Positions 45,470 through 56,638 of a stretch of 64,000 bases of DNA are shown piece by piece. A program made the translations under genes and the position numbers. The DNA comes from Leptobrachium leishanense (lineage: Eukaryota; Chordata; Amphibia; Anura; Megophryidae), in contig CM019064.1 in NCBI GenBank assembly GCA_009667805.1, forward strand, positions 111,078,328-111,142,327. Direction: 5' to 3'. The first letter of the stretch is position 1; every line of letters starts with the position of its first letter. The notes under the pieces were generated by a model. The model ran no database searches and was not told the DNA's origin. It was given only the letters and a program-made list of their open reading frames with translations.

Positions 45470-45857
45470 GCAGGCGGGGACAGTGAAGCCGCGGGGCAGC
45501 ATAGTACACCCAGCTGACTTCCATGGGTGGGCCTCCTTCACTCCGCCCACCAGTCGGCGCACCTCAGGCTGTCCCCCTGCATCCAATGATGTGCGTCAGC
45601 TGCGTAAGCAGGCCAGAGGAGGGGCAGAGATGGTAAATTGTGCCTGCACATTGTAATACCTCACTTGGCAAGATGCTAAAAATATTTTGCGCTATCCATG
45701 TTAAGTAAAAGAGATGCTTAAGTACAGTAAGCTTGCACTTACCCCAGTTTAGCGTCAAGATCGGAAAATCAATGCCAGATGTTAAACTTACTAATCCTAG
45801 CGCTAACGATTACAAATCAAGATACTACCTTAGTATCAACTGTGGAATAGAGCCCAA
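45470..45857. mobile_element. GGGCCCTATTCC-family MITE, right-hand part
   Basis: It ends AGTATCAACTGTGGAATAGAGCCC (written as AGTATCAACTG plus TGGAATAGAGCCC), the mirror of the left end at 13201. The body from about 45650 parallels 19360-19605. The left boundary is unclear. Confidence 0.55.
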
Positions 45858-45954
45858 TATCGGGACACTAGCATGTCTCTTGCAGATGGAGTATAGGCAA
45901 TCTTGATAGTAAAAGGAGTTAAACAGCTAGATTTACTTTATTTATCAAGTATGT

Positions 45955-46445
45955 ATGAAAGAATACGGAACATCATATGTTACTTATACATATTATGTTA
46001 AAATGCTCATCCAAGCTCTTATTTTCTCTGGCCTTGACTACTACAACCTCCTTCTCTCTGGCCTTAAGAGATCCCAGATGCTCCATCTGCAGTCTGTAAT
46101 GAATGCCTGTGCCAGGCTCATGCAACTTACCTTCCTGGTTTCTTTAGAAATCAGTTCAAAATATTGGTGCTCACTTACAAAGATCTCCATAACCGCAAAC
46201 CTGTCTACATATCCTCCCTTATCAGCAGGTACATCTCATCCCAGTCACTTCACTTGGCCAATGATCTAATGCTATCAGTTCCTTGTACCCGCACTCCCAA
46301 CTCTCGCCTTCAGGATGTCTCCCGTGCTGCCCCTTTAATATGGAACTCCCTCCCCCACAAGATTAGCCTCTCCCCATCTCTCCAGTCCTTCAAGAAGTCT
46401 CCGAAAACACATTACTTTAAAGAATCCTATAAACTCACTTCATGA
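45955..46445 (+). pseudogene. L2-type LINE reverse transcriptase, C-terminal fragment
   Basis: The first frame gives IQALIFSGLDYYNLLLSGL and LHLQSVMNACARLMQLTF. A frameshift near 46150 leads to FKILVLTYKDLHNRKPVYI, then LMLSVPCTRTPNSRLQDVSR, AAPLIWNSLPHKISLSPSL and FKKSPKTHYF, stopping at 46443. This order (SRLDYCN, VQNAAARL, FKxxxLTYK, WNSLP, FKxxLKTxLF) is the C-terminal region of L2-clade RTs. The catalytic core is missing (5' truncation near 45940). Confidence 0.87.
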
Positions 46446-46690
46446 TCTACCCACTGTCATTTCTTTCACAATCTTCCCATTCAGCTCTCTAAGCACTGCT
46501 ACTTCACATTCCCAGCTCTTTACCCATACCTAATGTGTCACCCCTTTCCTCTTAGATTATAAGCTCTTGAGCAGGGTCCTCTCTCCTACTGTTCTGTGTG
46601 TTTTACATGTATGTATATTTGTTATTCTGTCTCAACCATTGTACAGCACAACAGAATTTATTAGGACTTTATCAATACTTGTAACTGCAA
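46446..46690 (+). mobile_element. 3' UTR of the L2-type LINE
   Basis: It contains CTTAGATTATAAGCTCTTGA and GCAGGGTCCTCTCTCCTACT, a segment common at the 3' end of frog L2-like elements. Extent of the tail is uncertain. Confidence 0.55.
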
Positions 46691-47926
46691 CTGTATTAGG
46701 TGTATCATGAGTAACAATAGAGGTAAAAAAATGTGCTAGTTAGAGCTGTCAACCATGTAGGGTAAAGACTGTAGTACAAAGTAGTGTGCTCATTTAATCA
46801 GGTTTCAAAAGTGCTGGGAGCAATTGAGGTATGTTTGTGTATCTCCATTACAGCTAGCCGATAAAGAAAAATTGCAAAGAACCATTAAACTGGCAGCTAA
46901 CATGACCCCTAAGGATGTAGTTCATATTAGGTTTAAAAGGATACTTAGGGTGTTTGCTACATTATTGTGGAATATGGACGGAGAACAAAACCTAGTTAAC
47001 ATTTGTGTTGGAATCAGTTTTGGAATAGATGAAAAAGACTATACAAGGAATCCACGATTTCTAAAAGGACTGTTTTATTTCAACTATACAGCATCCAATT
47101 ATATATGTACAAATTCATAAAACAATATGAATTCAATAGATTTCATTGTGCTACATCTCTGCCATGAAAATATGTGTATCACATCTCTCAAGGATTTTGA
47201 AATAAAAGCAAATTTAAACGTAACTAAAAACAGATATGTTCAGTAGAGATAATTTGCATAACCATAAAAAAACCTAAATCATTTTCATGTGGTTCGATGT
47301 TAAAGTACTTTGTTTTATTTTTCAGCTGTAGAAGCATAACTACAAGCTTGGGAGAATGCAAAATAACACATGGTTTTAAAAATCCTGGTTTTCTTCTGGT
47401 AATGAAATTACAAGAAAATGCAGTTCAACTCTCAAGATGATGTCCATTACAAAGATGATCTTGGCACAACAGTAAAGTGTGTCATATCCCCCTGATTTGT
47501 TCCATGCCCTCAGTAACATCTACCTAGGTGACCCTTCTCTCCGTAGACCGTAACAGTTTACTTAGAACCTAAACAAGACTATCATATACCTGAAGCCCCT
47601 CCACAATCTCTTCACCCGAAGAATGTAACTGTGGTAAAATGTATCAACATGGAAATTTGCACCTTTACTTTAACACTGCTCTGTTCAACATGGTATTTTA
47701 TTTACATAGAAGCAGTGACATACATTATTGTCAACATCTCTCATATCTAGTTTTCTTTAAAAATGTTGTCCATTTTCTTCATAATACTTAATCATCGTGT
47801 TATTAGCCTTTACAATCTATGAAGAAAACATTTACATGACTGAAGAACGCCCTTATTTTATCATCTTAAACTTGCCATCCCTTTCTTCTAGATAGCTCAC
47901 ATGTGGTGAATGAAACTACAGGTGAA
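46691..47926. other. Unannotated stretch
   Basis: A 98-codon plus frame at 46824-47120 has no similarity I recognise. No repeat structure is apparent. Confidence 0.5.
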
Positions 47927-48246
47927 ACTCTAAAAATTTGAATATCGTGCAAAAGTTAATTTATTTCAGTAATGTAACTTAAAAGGTGAAACTAATATAT
48001 AAGATAGACTCATTACATGCAAAGCAAGATAGTTCAAGCCGTGATTTGTCATTATTGTGATGATTATAGCTTACAGCTCATGAAAACCCCAAATCCACAA
48101 TCTCAGAAAATTAGAATATTGTGAAAAGGTGCAATATTCTAGGCTCAAAGTGTCCCACTCTAATCAGCTAATTAAGCCATAACACCTGCAAAGGGTTCCT
48201 GAGCCTTTAAATGGTCTCTCAGTCTGGTTCAGTAGGAATCACAATC

Positions 48247-49249
48247 ATGGGAAATACTGCTGACCTGACAGTTGTGCAGAAAACCATCATTGACACACTC
48301 CATAAGGAGGGAAAGCCTCAAAAGGTCATTGCAAAAGAAGTTGGATGTTCGCAAAGTGCTGTATCAAAGCACATTAATAGAAAGTTATGTGGAAGGGAAA
48401 CGTGTGGAAGAAAATGGTGCACAAGCAGCAGGGATGATCGCAGCCTGGAGAGGATTGTCAGGAAAAGGCCATTCAAAAGTGTTGGGGACTTTCACAAGGA
48501 GTGGACTGAGGCTAGAGTCAGTGCATCAATAGCCACCACACACAAACGGATCCTGGACATGGGCTTCAAATGTCGTATTCCTCTTGTCAAGCCGCTCCTG
48601 AACAACAAACAATGTCAAAAGTGTCTTACCTGGGCTAAAGAAAAACAGACCTGGTCTGTTGCTCAGTGGTCCAAAGTCCTCTTTTCTGATGAGAGCAAAT
48701 TTTGCATCTCATTTGGAAACCAAGGACCCAGAGTATGGAGGAAGAATTGAGAGGCACACACTGCAAGATGCTTGAAGTCCAGTGTGAAGTTTCCACAGTC
48801 TGTGTTGATTTGGGGAGCCATGTCATCTGCTGGTGTTGGTCCACTGTGCTTCATTAAGTCCAGGGTCAATGCAGCTGTCTACCAAGAGATTTTGGAGCAT
48901 TTCCTGCTTCCTTCCGCAGACAAGCTTTATGGGGATGCTGACTTCATTTTCCTGCAGGACTTGGCACCTGCCCACACTGCCAAAAGCACCAAAACCTGGT
49001 TAAATGACCATGGGATTACTGTGCTTGATTGGCCAGCAAACTCACCTGTCCTGAACCCCATAGAGAATCTATGGGGCATTGCCAAGACAAAGATGAGACA
49101 TAAGACCGAACAATGCAGAAGAGCTGAAGGCTGCTATTGAAGCATCCTGGTCTTCCATAACACCTCAGCAGTGCCACAGGCTGATAGCTTCCATGCCACG
49201 CCGCATTGAGGCAGTAATTGCTGCAAAAGGGGCCCAAACCAAGTACTGA
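48247..49249 (+). pseudogene. Tc1-like DD34E transposase with one stop and one frameshift
   Basis: The start is placed at MGNTADLTVVQKTIIDTL (48247), the family's normal N-terminus. The helix-turn-helix is KVIAKEVGCSQSAVSKHI. VLFSDESKFCI carries the first catalytic aspartate, an in-frame TGA lies at 48748-48750, then SVKFPQSVLIWGAMSSAGVG, FLQDLAPAHTAKSTK with the second aspartate, and NPIENLWGIAKTKM with the glutamate. A one-base deletion near 49103 shifts the frame; the expected ending (MPRRIEAVIAAKGAQTKY) is readable in another frame up to 49249. All three catalytic residues are intact, so inactivation looks recent. Confidence 0.93.
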
Positions 49250-49423
49250 GTACATATGCATGCTTATGCTTTTCAGAGGTCCGATATTGTTCTATGTACA
49301 ATCCTTGTTTTATTGATTGCATGTAATATTCAAATTTTCTGAGATTGTGGATTTGGGTTTTTCATGAGCTGTAAGCCATAATCCTCACAATTATGACAAA
49401 TCACGGCTTGAACTATCTCATAT

Positions 49424-49904
49424 ATTGGTGGTTGCAGCCGCTCCATCGGGGAATAGGTGCAACTCCACCCCTCCTGTACTATGTATGTTTTAATGTACTT
49501 CCAGCCAGGTCATCCCTGCAGCAAGATCCCACTACATGTCTTTGTTTTTGATCCCAAAGTCGATTTTGTTTCTGGGGGAGCATAAATAAAGGCCCACCAG
49601 TCTACCACATGTCTGACAAGCAGCATGAGCAGGTATGGTTTGCTATACAGCAGCCTGTGGCTTTATTTTTGGATAGGACTCGCCCTCATTAGAGGTGCCT
49701 TGACGCTGGCGGGTGAGCTTAGTCTTATAATGGCCATTAATAAGAAACCAAACCTCTAATTGTGTTTAGTTTCACACGGTATAATGGGAATAAGCGCAGA
49801 TGACCTCTTTTTCTTTGTTATGTTTCACACATGTTGTTGGGCTGGATGCATTTGGTGGTTGCAGCCGCCCCATCGGGGAATAGGCGCGACCCCACCCCTC
49901 CTGT
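49424..49904. mobile_element. Insertion with 52-bp direct terminal repeats inside the Tc1 right repeat
   Basis: ACTATCTCATAT occurs on both sides (49412-49423 and 49905-49916), a candidate 12-bp target duplication. The ends are direct repeats (49426-49477 and 49853-49904) beginning TGGTGGTTGCAGCCG and ending CACCCCTCCTGT, with four differences. The period between them is 427 bp. It could be a 1.1-copy tandem retroelement or a small terminal-repeat element. No coding frame and no clear hammerhead. Confidence 0.75.
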
Positions 49905-49994
49905 ACTATCTCATATTAGTTTCACCTTTTAAGTTGCATTACTGAAATAAATGAACTTTTGCACGATATTCTAATTTTTCGAGTTTCACCTGTA

Positions 49995-50510
49995 CATTGT
50001 ACGAAGTAAAAAACAAAAAATAAATAAACTCTTATGGTAAAATAAAGGAAGAAAAAAAATATTCAGGGAAGAACAAAATAGGAAACTGCTACTTAAAATA
50101 CACCACTCAGGGCAGAAAATGCAGCTGACTACTAAACTATAAAGTGAGAGATGCTAATTAATGCTTTATTGCCTATTGGGTACACTTGAACATTTGAGGG
50201 CACTTAGGGGCACATAAGGAACTTGAGTGCAAGTGGAGCTACTGCCTCTCTCTCTCTGCTTGCATGCAAACAGTGCAGGAGAGAGAGAAAAAAAATCTAA
50301 CACTGATATTCTCACTCTGTCCTAAGAATGCTGTAATTCACATTGCCGGACAGACTGAGTCCTGAGGCAGCCTGGCAATACTGTAGCATTGTGAGTGTCC
50401 CTCAGTGCTCATTACAGATGGGATGTATAAATACGTAGTGCATCCTTAATGCAAGTTCACTTGCACCTTAGTGGTACACCCAATGCCAGGAGTGTTTTAA
50501 ATCTCTTAAC
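49995..50510. other. Intervening sequence, nothing recognised
   Basis: There is a short CT microsatellite near 50246 and a GAGAGAGA near 50280, otherwise plain. Confidence 0.55.
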
Positions 50511-51423
50511 GGGTTATTTGAAGACAGTAGAACTTGCCACTGATTGCACCATACGGTGCAATTTTGTGGCAGTTAGGCTGTTCAAAAAGCTGGCAATTTG
50601 CCAAATATTGGAAAACTGCCAGCGAAATATGGTGTAATTTGACGGTAGTGAAATTCCCAATAGAGAAGTAATATTTAATATATTCAGAGAACGGGAAATG
50701 CCCAGATTTTCGGTGGTTTCGTTCAACAGGTTTAAACAGGTGAATCCCATAGGTTTCAATATAGAAAAAATACCTAATTTCAATACATTTTTATTCAACC
50801 GTTTATTCTTTTATTTGCAGCAAAAAGTCTATTTATTTTTTTATGATCTTTCAAACATTTTTTCAGATATTTTTCAGCAAAATTTTTGATTCCAACTAAT
50901 TTAAAATGGCATTTTTTTTATTTTGTAACAGACCTTTTTATTGTTATTCATAGGACCTTATATATCATTTCCTTATATATGCATTTTAATGCATTATTTT
51001 TTTTAAAACACCTTTTAAAAATAGTTGGATTTTTTTTTCTTTTTACTCATTAGGCGGCTGGTCAGCTTTTTTTTTGTGGCATTCAGCAGCTGGTTGGCTT
51101 TTTTTTTACGGCTGATCAGAGGCCAGTGGTTTTTCGGCAGTTTTCAGATGCGTTCACTGTTTTTTTTTAGGTTTATTGGCTACGTTTGGTGGGTTTTTGG
51201 CAGTTTGTCTGATGCGTTCGGTGTTTTTTGGCAGTTTATCGGATGCGTTTCGCGATTTGTGCCTTTGTTTGGCTGGTTTATTGGCAGCGTTCGACGGATC
51301 GATTTGGTACACTTGGGTGAATGCTGAATTCAAAGCAGGGTTGGTGAATTGAGTTCGCCGAAGTGCGTCGAATGAAAGAGCACCAACATTTTGGGGAAAT
51401 TTCAGTGCTCTTTGAAGAACTCC
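50511..51423. mobile_element. GGGTTATT-family MITE (copy 6), diverged
   Basis: It starts GGGTTATTTGAAGACAGTAG and ends GTGCTCTTTGAAGAACTCC. The internal T-rich region and GGTGAATGCTGAATTCAAAG hairpin remnant at about 51312-51345 match copy 3. A 100-codon Phe-rich frame in it is not a gene. Confidence 0.75.
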
Positions 51424-51424
51424 T

Positions 51425-53214
51425 CAAGTACAGTAAAAGGTGGCTTGACTAAATATTACTAAAAGGCACTTTAGAGCAAATGAATTCAAAAGTCTGTATA
51501 TTTTTCCAAGGCAATATTATATTTTTGCTTAAAGTCCATGAGCTGATACTTCCCTTAGGTTAAAAAAAACTGCTATACCAAACCAAAAATGTCTGTTGCA
51601 ACCCATAACCCTGGAATTAAAAAAAAATACTAAAATACGTGTCAATGCACAGGTATTTCAAAATTAATTGTATACAATGCACAGTTATTGTATACAATGA
51701 CATATTTTAATCACTATTACTTGAAAACGAGAGAAATCTCAATGTATCCTTCCTGGTAAAATACTTTGCAAATAAACAAATAATTATAATAATGTGGAAC
51801 TTACAGTAATTAGCAGCCAAATACTAATGTTTATGTATTTTTATTATACAAATTGTATTCAGAAAAAAGTGTGCATACAATGTCTTTCTTTGTATTTTGA
51901 GGTTATGTATTCTGTCATGACTATGTCAAAACATACCTACATACAGATAAGGTCACAGAGTTGCACATGCAGAGAATATGTATGTTTGGTTTGTTTAGAC
52001 TAAATGTTATGTTTTTCTTCAGTCTTTAATCATTTGAGACGTATCTCATCAAGGTCAGTGAACACAGGTCCTCTGTGGGTTATTATTATGTTTCTTTTTT
52101 GTAGATTATCATTTGCTGAGTTAACATCTAGTCTAATATACTTGGAGAAGCACATAAAATAATATGACATATGTAAAAGGTTGTGGAGCTTGGCGAGAGA
52201 CATCACACCGTGGCCTTAGTAATTGCTATTACACTGCCCCTTGTGTTTTTGCTCTGGGAGATATTGAAATGTCAAAAGCATTTCCTTGGAAAGTGCGATC
52301 AGTTTATGACTAACATTGCTTAAAATAAGATTGGCTGCTTAAGACAGAATGTGTATGTACTTGAAACATTTTATCATTCTGCAGCACAACATGACCTTCC
52401 TTTTTAAAATAAATAACAAGTTTACAACACAGAATTACATAAAGTGGCTTTCAGTGTTTTAAGATCAGGTAATTTGCTGTCTTTTGAAAAAAACAACAAC
52501 ATTAAATAAAACAACTTTCATGTGAATATGCATGTATTAATAGGACACTAAAAGAGTACCCAATTATTTTACAGGCTAAACAACTCACCTTTACTTAATA
52601 TGTAACAAATTCGAATTTTTTCAATGGTGTCTAGTTATGTTGTTTTGCATACATGTGCAGATAGGTTGACAAATAAATGTAAGATTGCCTTCCGCCTTGG
52701 GGATATTTACTACTCACTATTGGCAAAAAAACAGGGCTTTTTTCTGCCGGTATGCCGGTACTCAGTATCACTAGGATGCAAAGGACAGCTCCAGCTCGTC
52801 ATTGACGTTCCACGGCTCAGAGCCGATGTGGCGAAGATCGTTGATATTTCCCAAAGAGGGCTGACATCCAAGTCCATTGACATCATTGTGCATGGGCGCG
52901 ATGACATCAGAAACATGACTTACCCCAACAGGGAATTCCCTATGGAGGAGCTACAGGGTCCTTTGGACCCTCGTATCCCCGGACCCATAGAGGCTAGTCA
53001 AAGTCAGAGCACGGCCTTTCCAATGATATCAAACATGATCAGGTTTCTTCTAAAAGTAAATAAATACATTTTTTTTTGTAATACAGCACTATTGTTCAAT
53101 TTTCAATTATAAAGTGAACAATGATGCTGCACTATGGAGCTCTATGATACACTAATACACAGTGCACATTACTGTCTGGATTCTGTGGCAGTCAATCAAA
53201 GTGTGAAAAAGATG
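51425..53214. other. Unannotated stretch with one unplaced open frame
   Basis: The 162-codon plus frame at 52624-53112 contains the phrases GQLQLVIDVPRLRADV and FPMEELQGPLDPRIPGPIEA. The part at 52770-53000 is GC-richer than its surroundings and codon-like, but I do not recognise the protein and see no partner copy. It could be a TE fragment, a pseudo-exon or chance. Confidence 0.4.
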
Positions 53215-53217
53215 TCT

Positions 53218-53955
53218 CTAGCCCTAACCCTAACCGTAATCATACAACATGCAGAAAAGCAGTAATCCTAACCTAACCCTAACAAAGAAAAATGATAATC
53301 CCAGCCCTAACCATCAACCTAACCCTAGCCTTATCTTTAACCCTAGTGCAAACCCTAATCATATAACACTCAAAAATGGTAACCCTAATCTTAGTCATAA
53401 AAAACACAAAAACTGTAACCATAGTCCTAACCTAACCCTAGCCCTAAAATAAACCTAACCCTAACCCTAGCCATATAGCTAATCAAACAAAAAATGGCAG
53501 ACCTAACACTAGCCCTAAACCTAATCATATAACACACAGGAAATGTAACCATGACCCTGTCCCAAACTTCACCTTAAATCAATCCCCAAATTCTAGCCCT
53601 AACTATAGCTATTATCATAACCCTAGTCCTAACTTTAACCCTAGTGATAACTTAATCATATAACACACATAACTAGTAACCCTAAACCTAGCCCTAACTC
53701 TAACCCTAGTCTTAACCCTAACCCTAATCATATAACACACAAAAACTGAACCCCTAACCCTAGCCCTAAACTAACCCTAACCAAAACCATAGCCCTAACC
53801 TAAACCTAACCTTTGCCCTATACCTAATTATATAACATACAAAATGCTAACCCTAACTCTAGAAATATCTGAACCATAGCCCTAACCCTAGCTCTATACC
53901 TTATCATATCACATTCAAAAATAGTAACCATAAACCTAACCCAAACCCTATGTTA
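53218..53955. repeat. Degenerate telomere-like array (CCCTAA)n with an interspersed spacer
   Basis: About 740 bp of CCCTAA-type hexamers, many mutated (GCCCTAA, CCATAG). Every 50-110 bp a spacer of the form AATCATATAACACACAAAAA recurs (about 53237, 53358, 53522, 53652, 53727, 53824 and 53903). It is therefore a higher-order tandem repeat, not a simple interstitial telomere. The strand orientation is C-rich on plus. Confidence 0.88.
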
Positions 53956-54288
53956 TGTCCTTGGCCCCCGCAACGCTGCCTGGGGGCGTCTGGGCATGGT
54001 TCTGTGTCGCTGGCTGGCCGGGTGCCAGCACTTTGTGATGGCCGATCGGCGTTTGAGGGGGCAGGGCCTGGCATGGTCACGAGGAGCCACCGGGTTTAAA
54101 GCAGGGTGCGAGCGATTGCTCAGTGCCCTGACGTGGAGTCTAGTTCCCGCATCGCCTGTTCAGTATTGTGCTTTGATTACCAGTTGCCAACCCGTTTCAG
54201 TCTGAGGATCCTGCTCACGTTTTTGACCCTGCTTTCCATTTGACCATTCTATTGCTTATTCCTTATTGGTGTTCTATATAGCGATTAT
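53952..54288 (+). mobile_element. GC-rich LTR-like repeat fragment
   Basis: It begins TGTTATGTCCTTGGCCCCCG, with dense CG-rich sequence and CCTGTTCAGTATTGTGC, GATCCTGCTC and TTGACCCTGC words typical of frog gypsy LTRs as I remember them. No partner LTR, primer site or target duplication found, so only tentative. Confidence 0.35.
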
Positions 54289-54418
54289 GGGCTATATTGC
54301 AAAGTTGGTGCTAACTTAACCAGAGCTGTTGTAAACTTAACAACTCCATTGACTATAATGGCTCTGGTAAGTTTACAACAGCTCTGGTTAAGTTAGCACC
54401 AACTTTGTAATACTGCCC
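54289..54418. repeat. 130-bp palindromic MITE
   Basis: Arms run from GGGCTATATTGCAAAGTTGG and its complement (GGGCAGTATTACAAAGTTGG read from the right) inward to GTAAACTTA, with a short centre (ACTCCATTGACTATAATGGC). TAT flanks both ends, suggesting a 3-bp duplication. Confidence 0.85.
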
Positions 54419-54660
54419 TATAATTACCGCATGTGTGTTGGTTGGAATACCCATCTCACTCTTGGTCACTGTTGGTTACCTTATCCGGTCTAAGTCCTAA
54501 GTACAAGGCATCCGATTATGTGTAATTCTGCCAAGCTGTGAGATTATTGGAATATGATAGTGGTTTGTTATCTGCCCTGTTCGATTGCTACATAAACGCA
54601 AAGTGTACCGAGGTTGCAACCATCCTGAAGCCTGTACGATTCATATCAGATTATTGTTAC

Positions 54661-55103
54661 TAGGGATGTGCGTTTCGGGTTTCGGAATTTCGAAATTTTC
54701 ACGAAATTTCCCGATTCGTGTTTTCGGATGTGGCCGATTTTCCAAAAATTTTTAGATCCGAAAATGGCAGATCCGAAAAGTTTTCCGAGCCGAAACAAAA
54801 TATTTTCGGAATTTTCGAATGTACTTGAAATGTGTCAAATCGAAATTTATTGCTTTGAAACGAGGAGAACAGACGTTCCGAAAAAACGAAAATTTCTGAA
54901 AATACGAAAAGTCGATACAAAAAACGAGCTAAGTGACACGAAAATACGAAAAATGGTCGATATTCAGAAAAAAAAATGTACACGAAAAACGAGTCGAGCC
55001 GAACCGAATCGAAACAGAAATCGGTTGAAACGAGCCGAATCGAAAAGTTTAAAAATCCGAAAAATCGAATCGAACCGAAAAAAAAAATCGGTGCACAAGC
55101 CTA
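54661..55103. mobile_element. hAT MITE of the TAGGGATGTG family (copy 3)
   Basis: It starts TAGGGATGTGCGTTTCGGG and ends ATCGGTGCACAAGCCTA. Flanking 8-mers are ATTGTTAC and ATTATTAC (one mismatch). It is the shortest of the three copies, 443 bp. Confidence 0.9.
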
Positions 55104-55137
55104 ATTATTACTTGCTTTCTGCCTGGTTCGGTTTCAA

Positions 55138-55247
55138 CAAAAAGTGAGAAATGTCTTGAGGCACTCCTTTAAAATACGTATTTACTCTAAAATAGCAATA
55201 AAAAACATTCTGCTGCTTACTAAATACTTACTGTCATGTATGCTTAC
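55138..55247. repeat. Local duplication, copy 1
   Basis: AATGTCTTGAGGCACTCCTT through ATAGCAATAAAAAACATTCT and TGTCATGTATGCTTACTTGA recurs at 56618-56638 plus 62688-62782, with the hAT element between the two parts of the second copy. Over about 100 bp the copies differ at only a few positions. Confidence 0.85.
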
Positions 55248-55648
55248 TTGATGTGAGTAGAAATCTGTTGTATGTGTGCACTTACATCTTTTTGTGACAT
55301 TATTTCCATTATGAGGTGATCCTTGTCTCCTGTCTAATAGATGGTGGAGGAGGTCTAACGTAGTCTGAATTATTATAAGATACCAGATAAGGGAAGATTA
55401 CACCTATAACTAATTATCTGCCTAAAATAATAATAGGGCCACTTACAAAGGGGCTCTGTATTTTGTAAGTATATTTTTAATAGATTTGTCATACATTGTA
55501 AATATTTGGAAAATAAGAAGATCTGCACCATTATACATAATTTGTGCTTTTTTCTTTCATGTGGAATATTGTGACAAGATCATCATATTTAGGCTCTGAA
55601 ATTAAAAATGGACTGATAAATCTATTGATGGGGATACTCTTTATATAT
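55248..55648. other. Intervening sequence, nothing recognised
   Basis: AT-rich, no structure apparent. Confidence 0.55.
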
Positions 55649-55651
55649 GAT

Positions 55652-56381
55652 GGGTTCTATTACATTCTTCATGCAAAAACGCATGCAGATCGTGTGAATT
55701 TTTGCGCACAGCATTAAAGGTTAACGCACGTAAAACAACGCTGGTATTACAATCCTCGCGCATTTTTTCATCCGTCAAAAAATAACGCGCGTAAAACGGA
55801 CGCGCGAAACCGCACACGCAGCAATGTTGCGCGCATAAATCAGTGTACGGACTGTTTTTTCACGCGATTCAGCCAATCAGAATTAAGAATCACAATTGTC
55901 TCCCATTAGGTTTTGGCACCTGTCAAAGTCAATCTGCGCATATATGCTGCATCAATAAAAAAACATGTACAACTTCTCAATTTTATTGTTTGGATATGCG
56001 TAAAATGTGTAACTATACTGTATTTTTTTTTTGGGCTGGTGTATTTGGGTTCGGCCAGGACGTTCAGATTTGCCGTTACCACCAGCTTTTCAAAGACGTT
56101 AAAATTATGCGTGCAAATGCTGTGGGTTACATTTTGCGCATAGATTGTAATACCATCCGCTACCAGCGCACAAACGTATTTGCGCTCACAATGTTAAGAA
56201 TAGGACAGGCGCAGTGCAGTACGCTTGCGCAGCGTTCACGCAGGTTCACCTGCGGTAGACGTTAACGCGCATTTTTTACACGGACATTGTAATATGACGT
56301 TCAGCGCAAAGGGTTTTGCCCCTCGCAATAATGCATTTTTGCACATGCGTTAACGTTTGCGCAAAGAATGTAAGAGAGCCC
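55652..56381. mobile_element. GGGTTCTATTACATTC-family MITE, complete
   Basis: It starts GGGTTCTATTACATTCTTCA and ends GCAAAGAATGTAAGAGAGCCC (21 bases; ends GTAAGAGAGCCC). GAT flanks both sides. The body is rich in GCGCGTAAA and TTAACGC words. The 140-codon frame at 55843-56265 lies entirely in it and shows no domain. The same family has a right end at 12617. Confidence 0.75.
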
Positions 56382-56630
56382 GATAAGTAGTATGTGCTTT
56401 ACCTTTTGGTCTGCTGGTTTGGATATATGGACTCATTTGTTTGGAGAAGGACCTACTCTTATTAATCTGATTAATCTTCTTTTTCTGTGCAAAGTTTACA
56501 TTTGTTGTATAAAGAGATATATTGTAAATTCTGGATATTTTCATGTATGACCACTGTCAGTCAAGGAGTGGTCCAGCAAGGTGTTCAGACTTGATAAGTA
56601 TTACAACCCTAGTAGAAATCAGTGAGGCAT

Positions 56631-56638
56631 GTCTTGAG
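56631..56638. repeat. hAT target-site duplication, left
   Basis: GTCTTGAG, identical to 62688-62695. Confidence 0.93.

Larger units (their letters stand above)
47929..49992 (+). mobile_element. Tc1-like transposon with CAGGTGAAACTC ends
   Basis: It starts CAGGTGAAACTCTAAAAATT and ends GAGTTTCACCTG, flanked by TA. The inverted repeats are long (about 200 bp), with the AAATCCACAATCTCAGAAAA segment near 48100 mirrored near 49330. A 481-bp insertion sits in the right repeat. The transposase has few defects. Confidence 0.93.

Noticed and set aside
51025..51327. 100-codon Phe-rich plus frame resembling a membrane protein
   Set aside because: It is produced by the T-rich centre of a MITE and has no relation to signal or transmembrane architecture conserved among copies.
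53952..54600. Complete solo LTR after the telomere-like array
   Set aside because: The start looks LTR-like but I could not find an end or a target duplication, so only a tentative fragment is listed.
55843..56265. 140-codon plus frame with several Cys residues
   Set aside because: It lies entirely within a MITE and has no recognisable domain.
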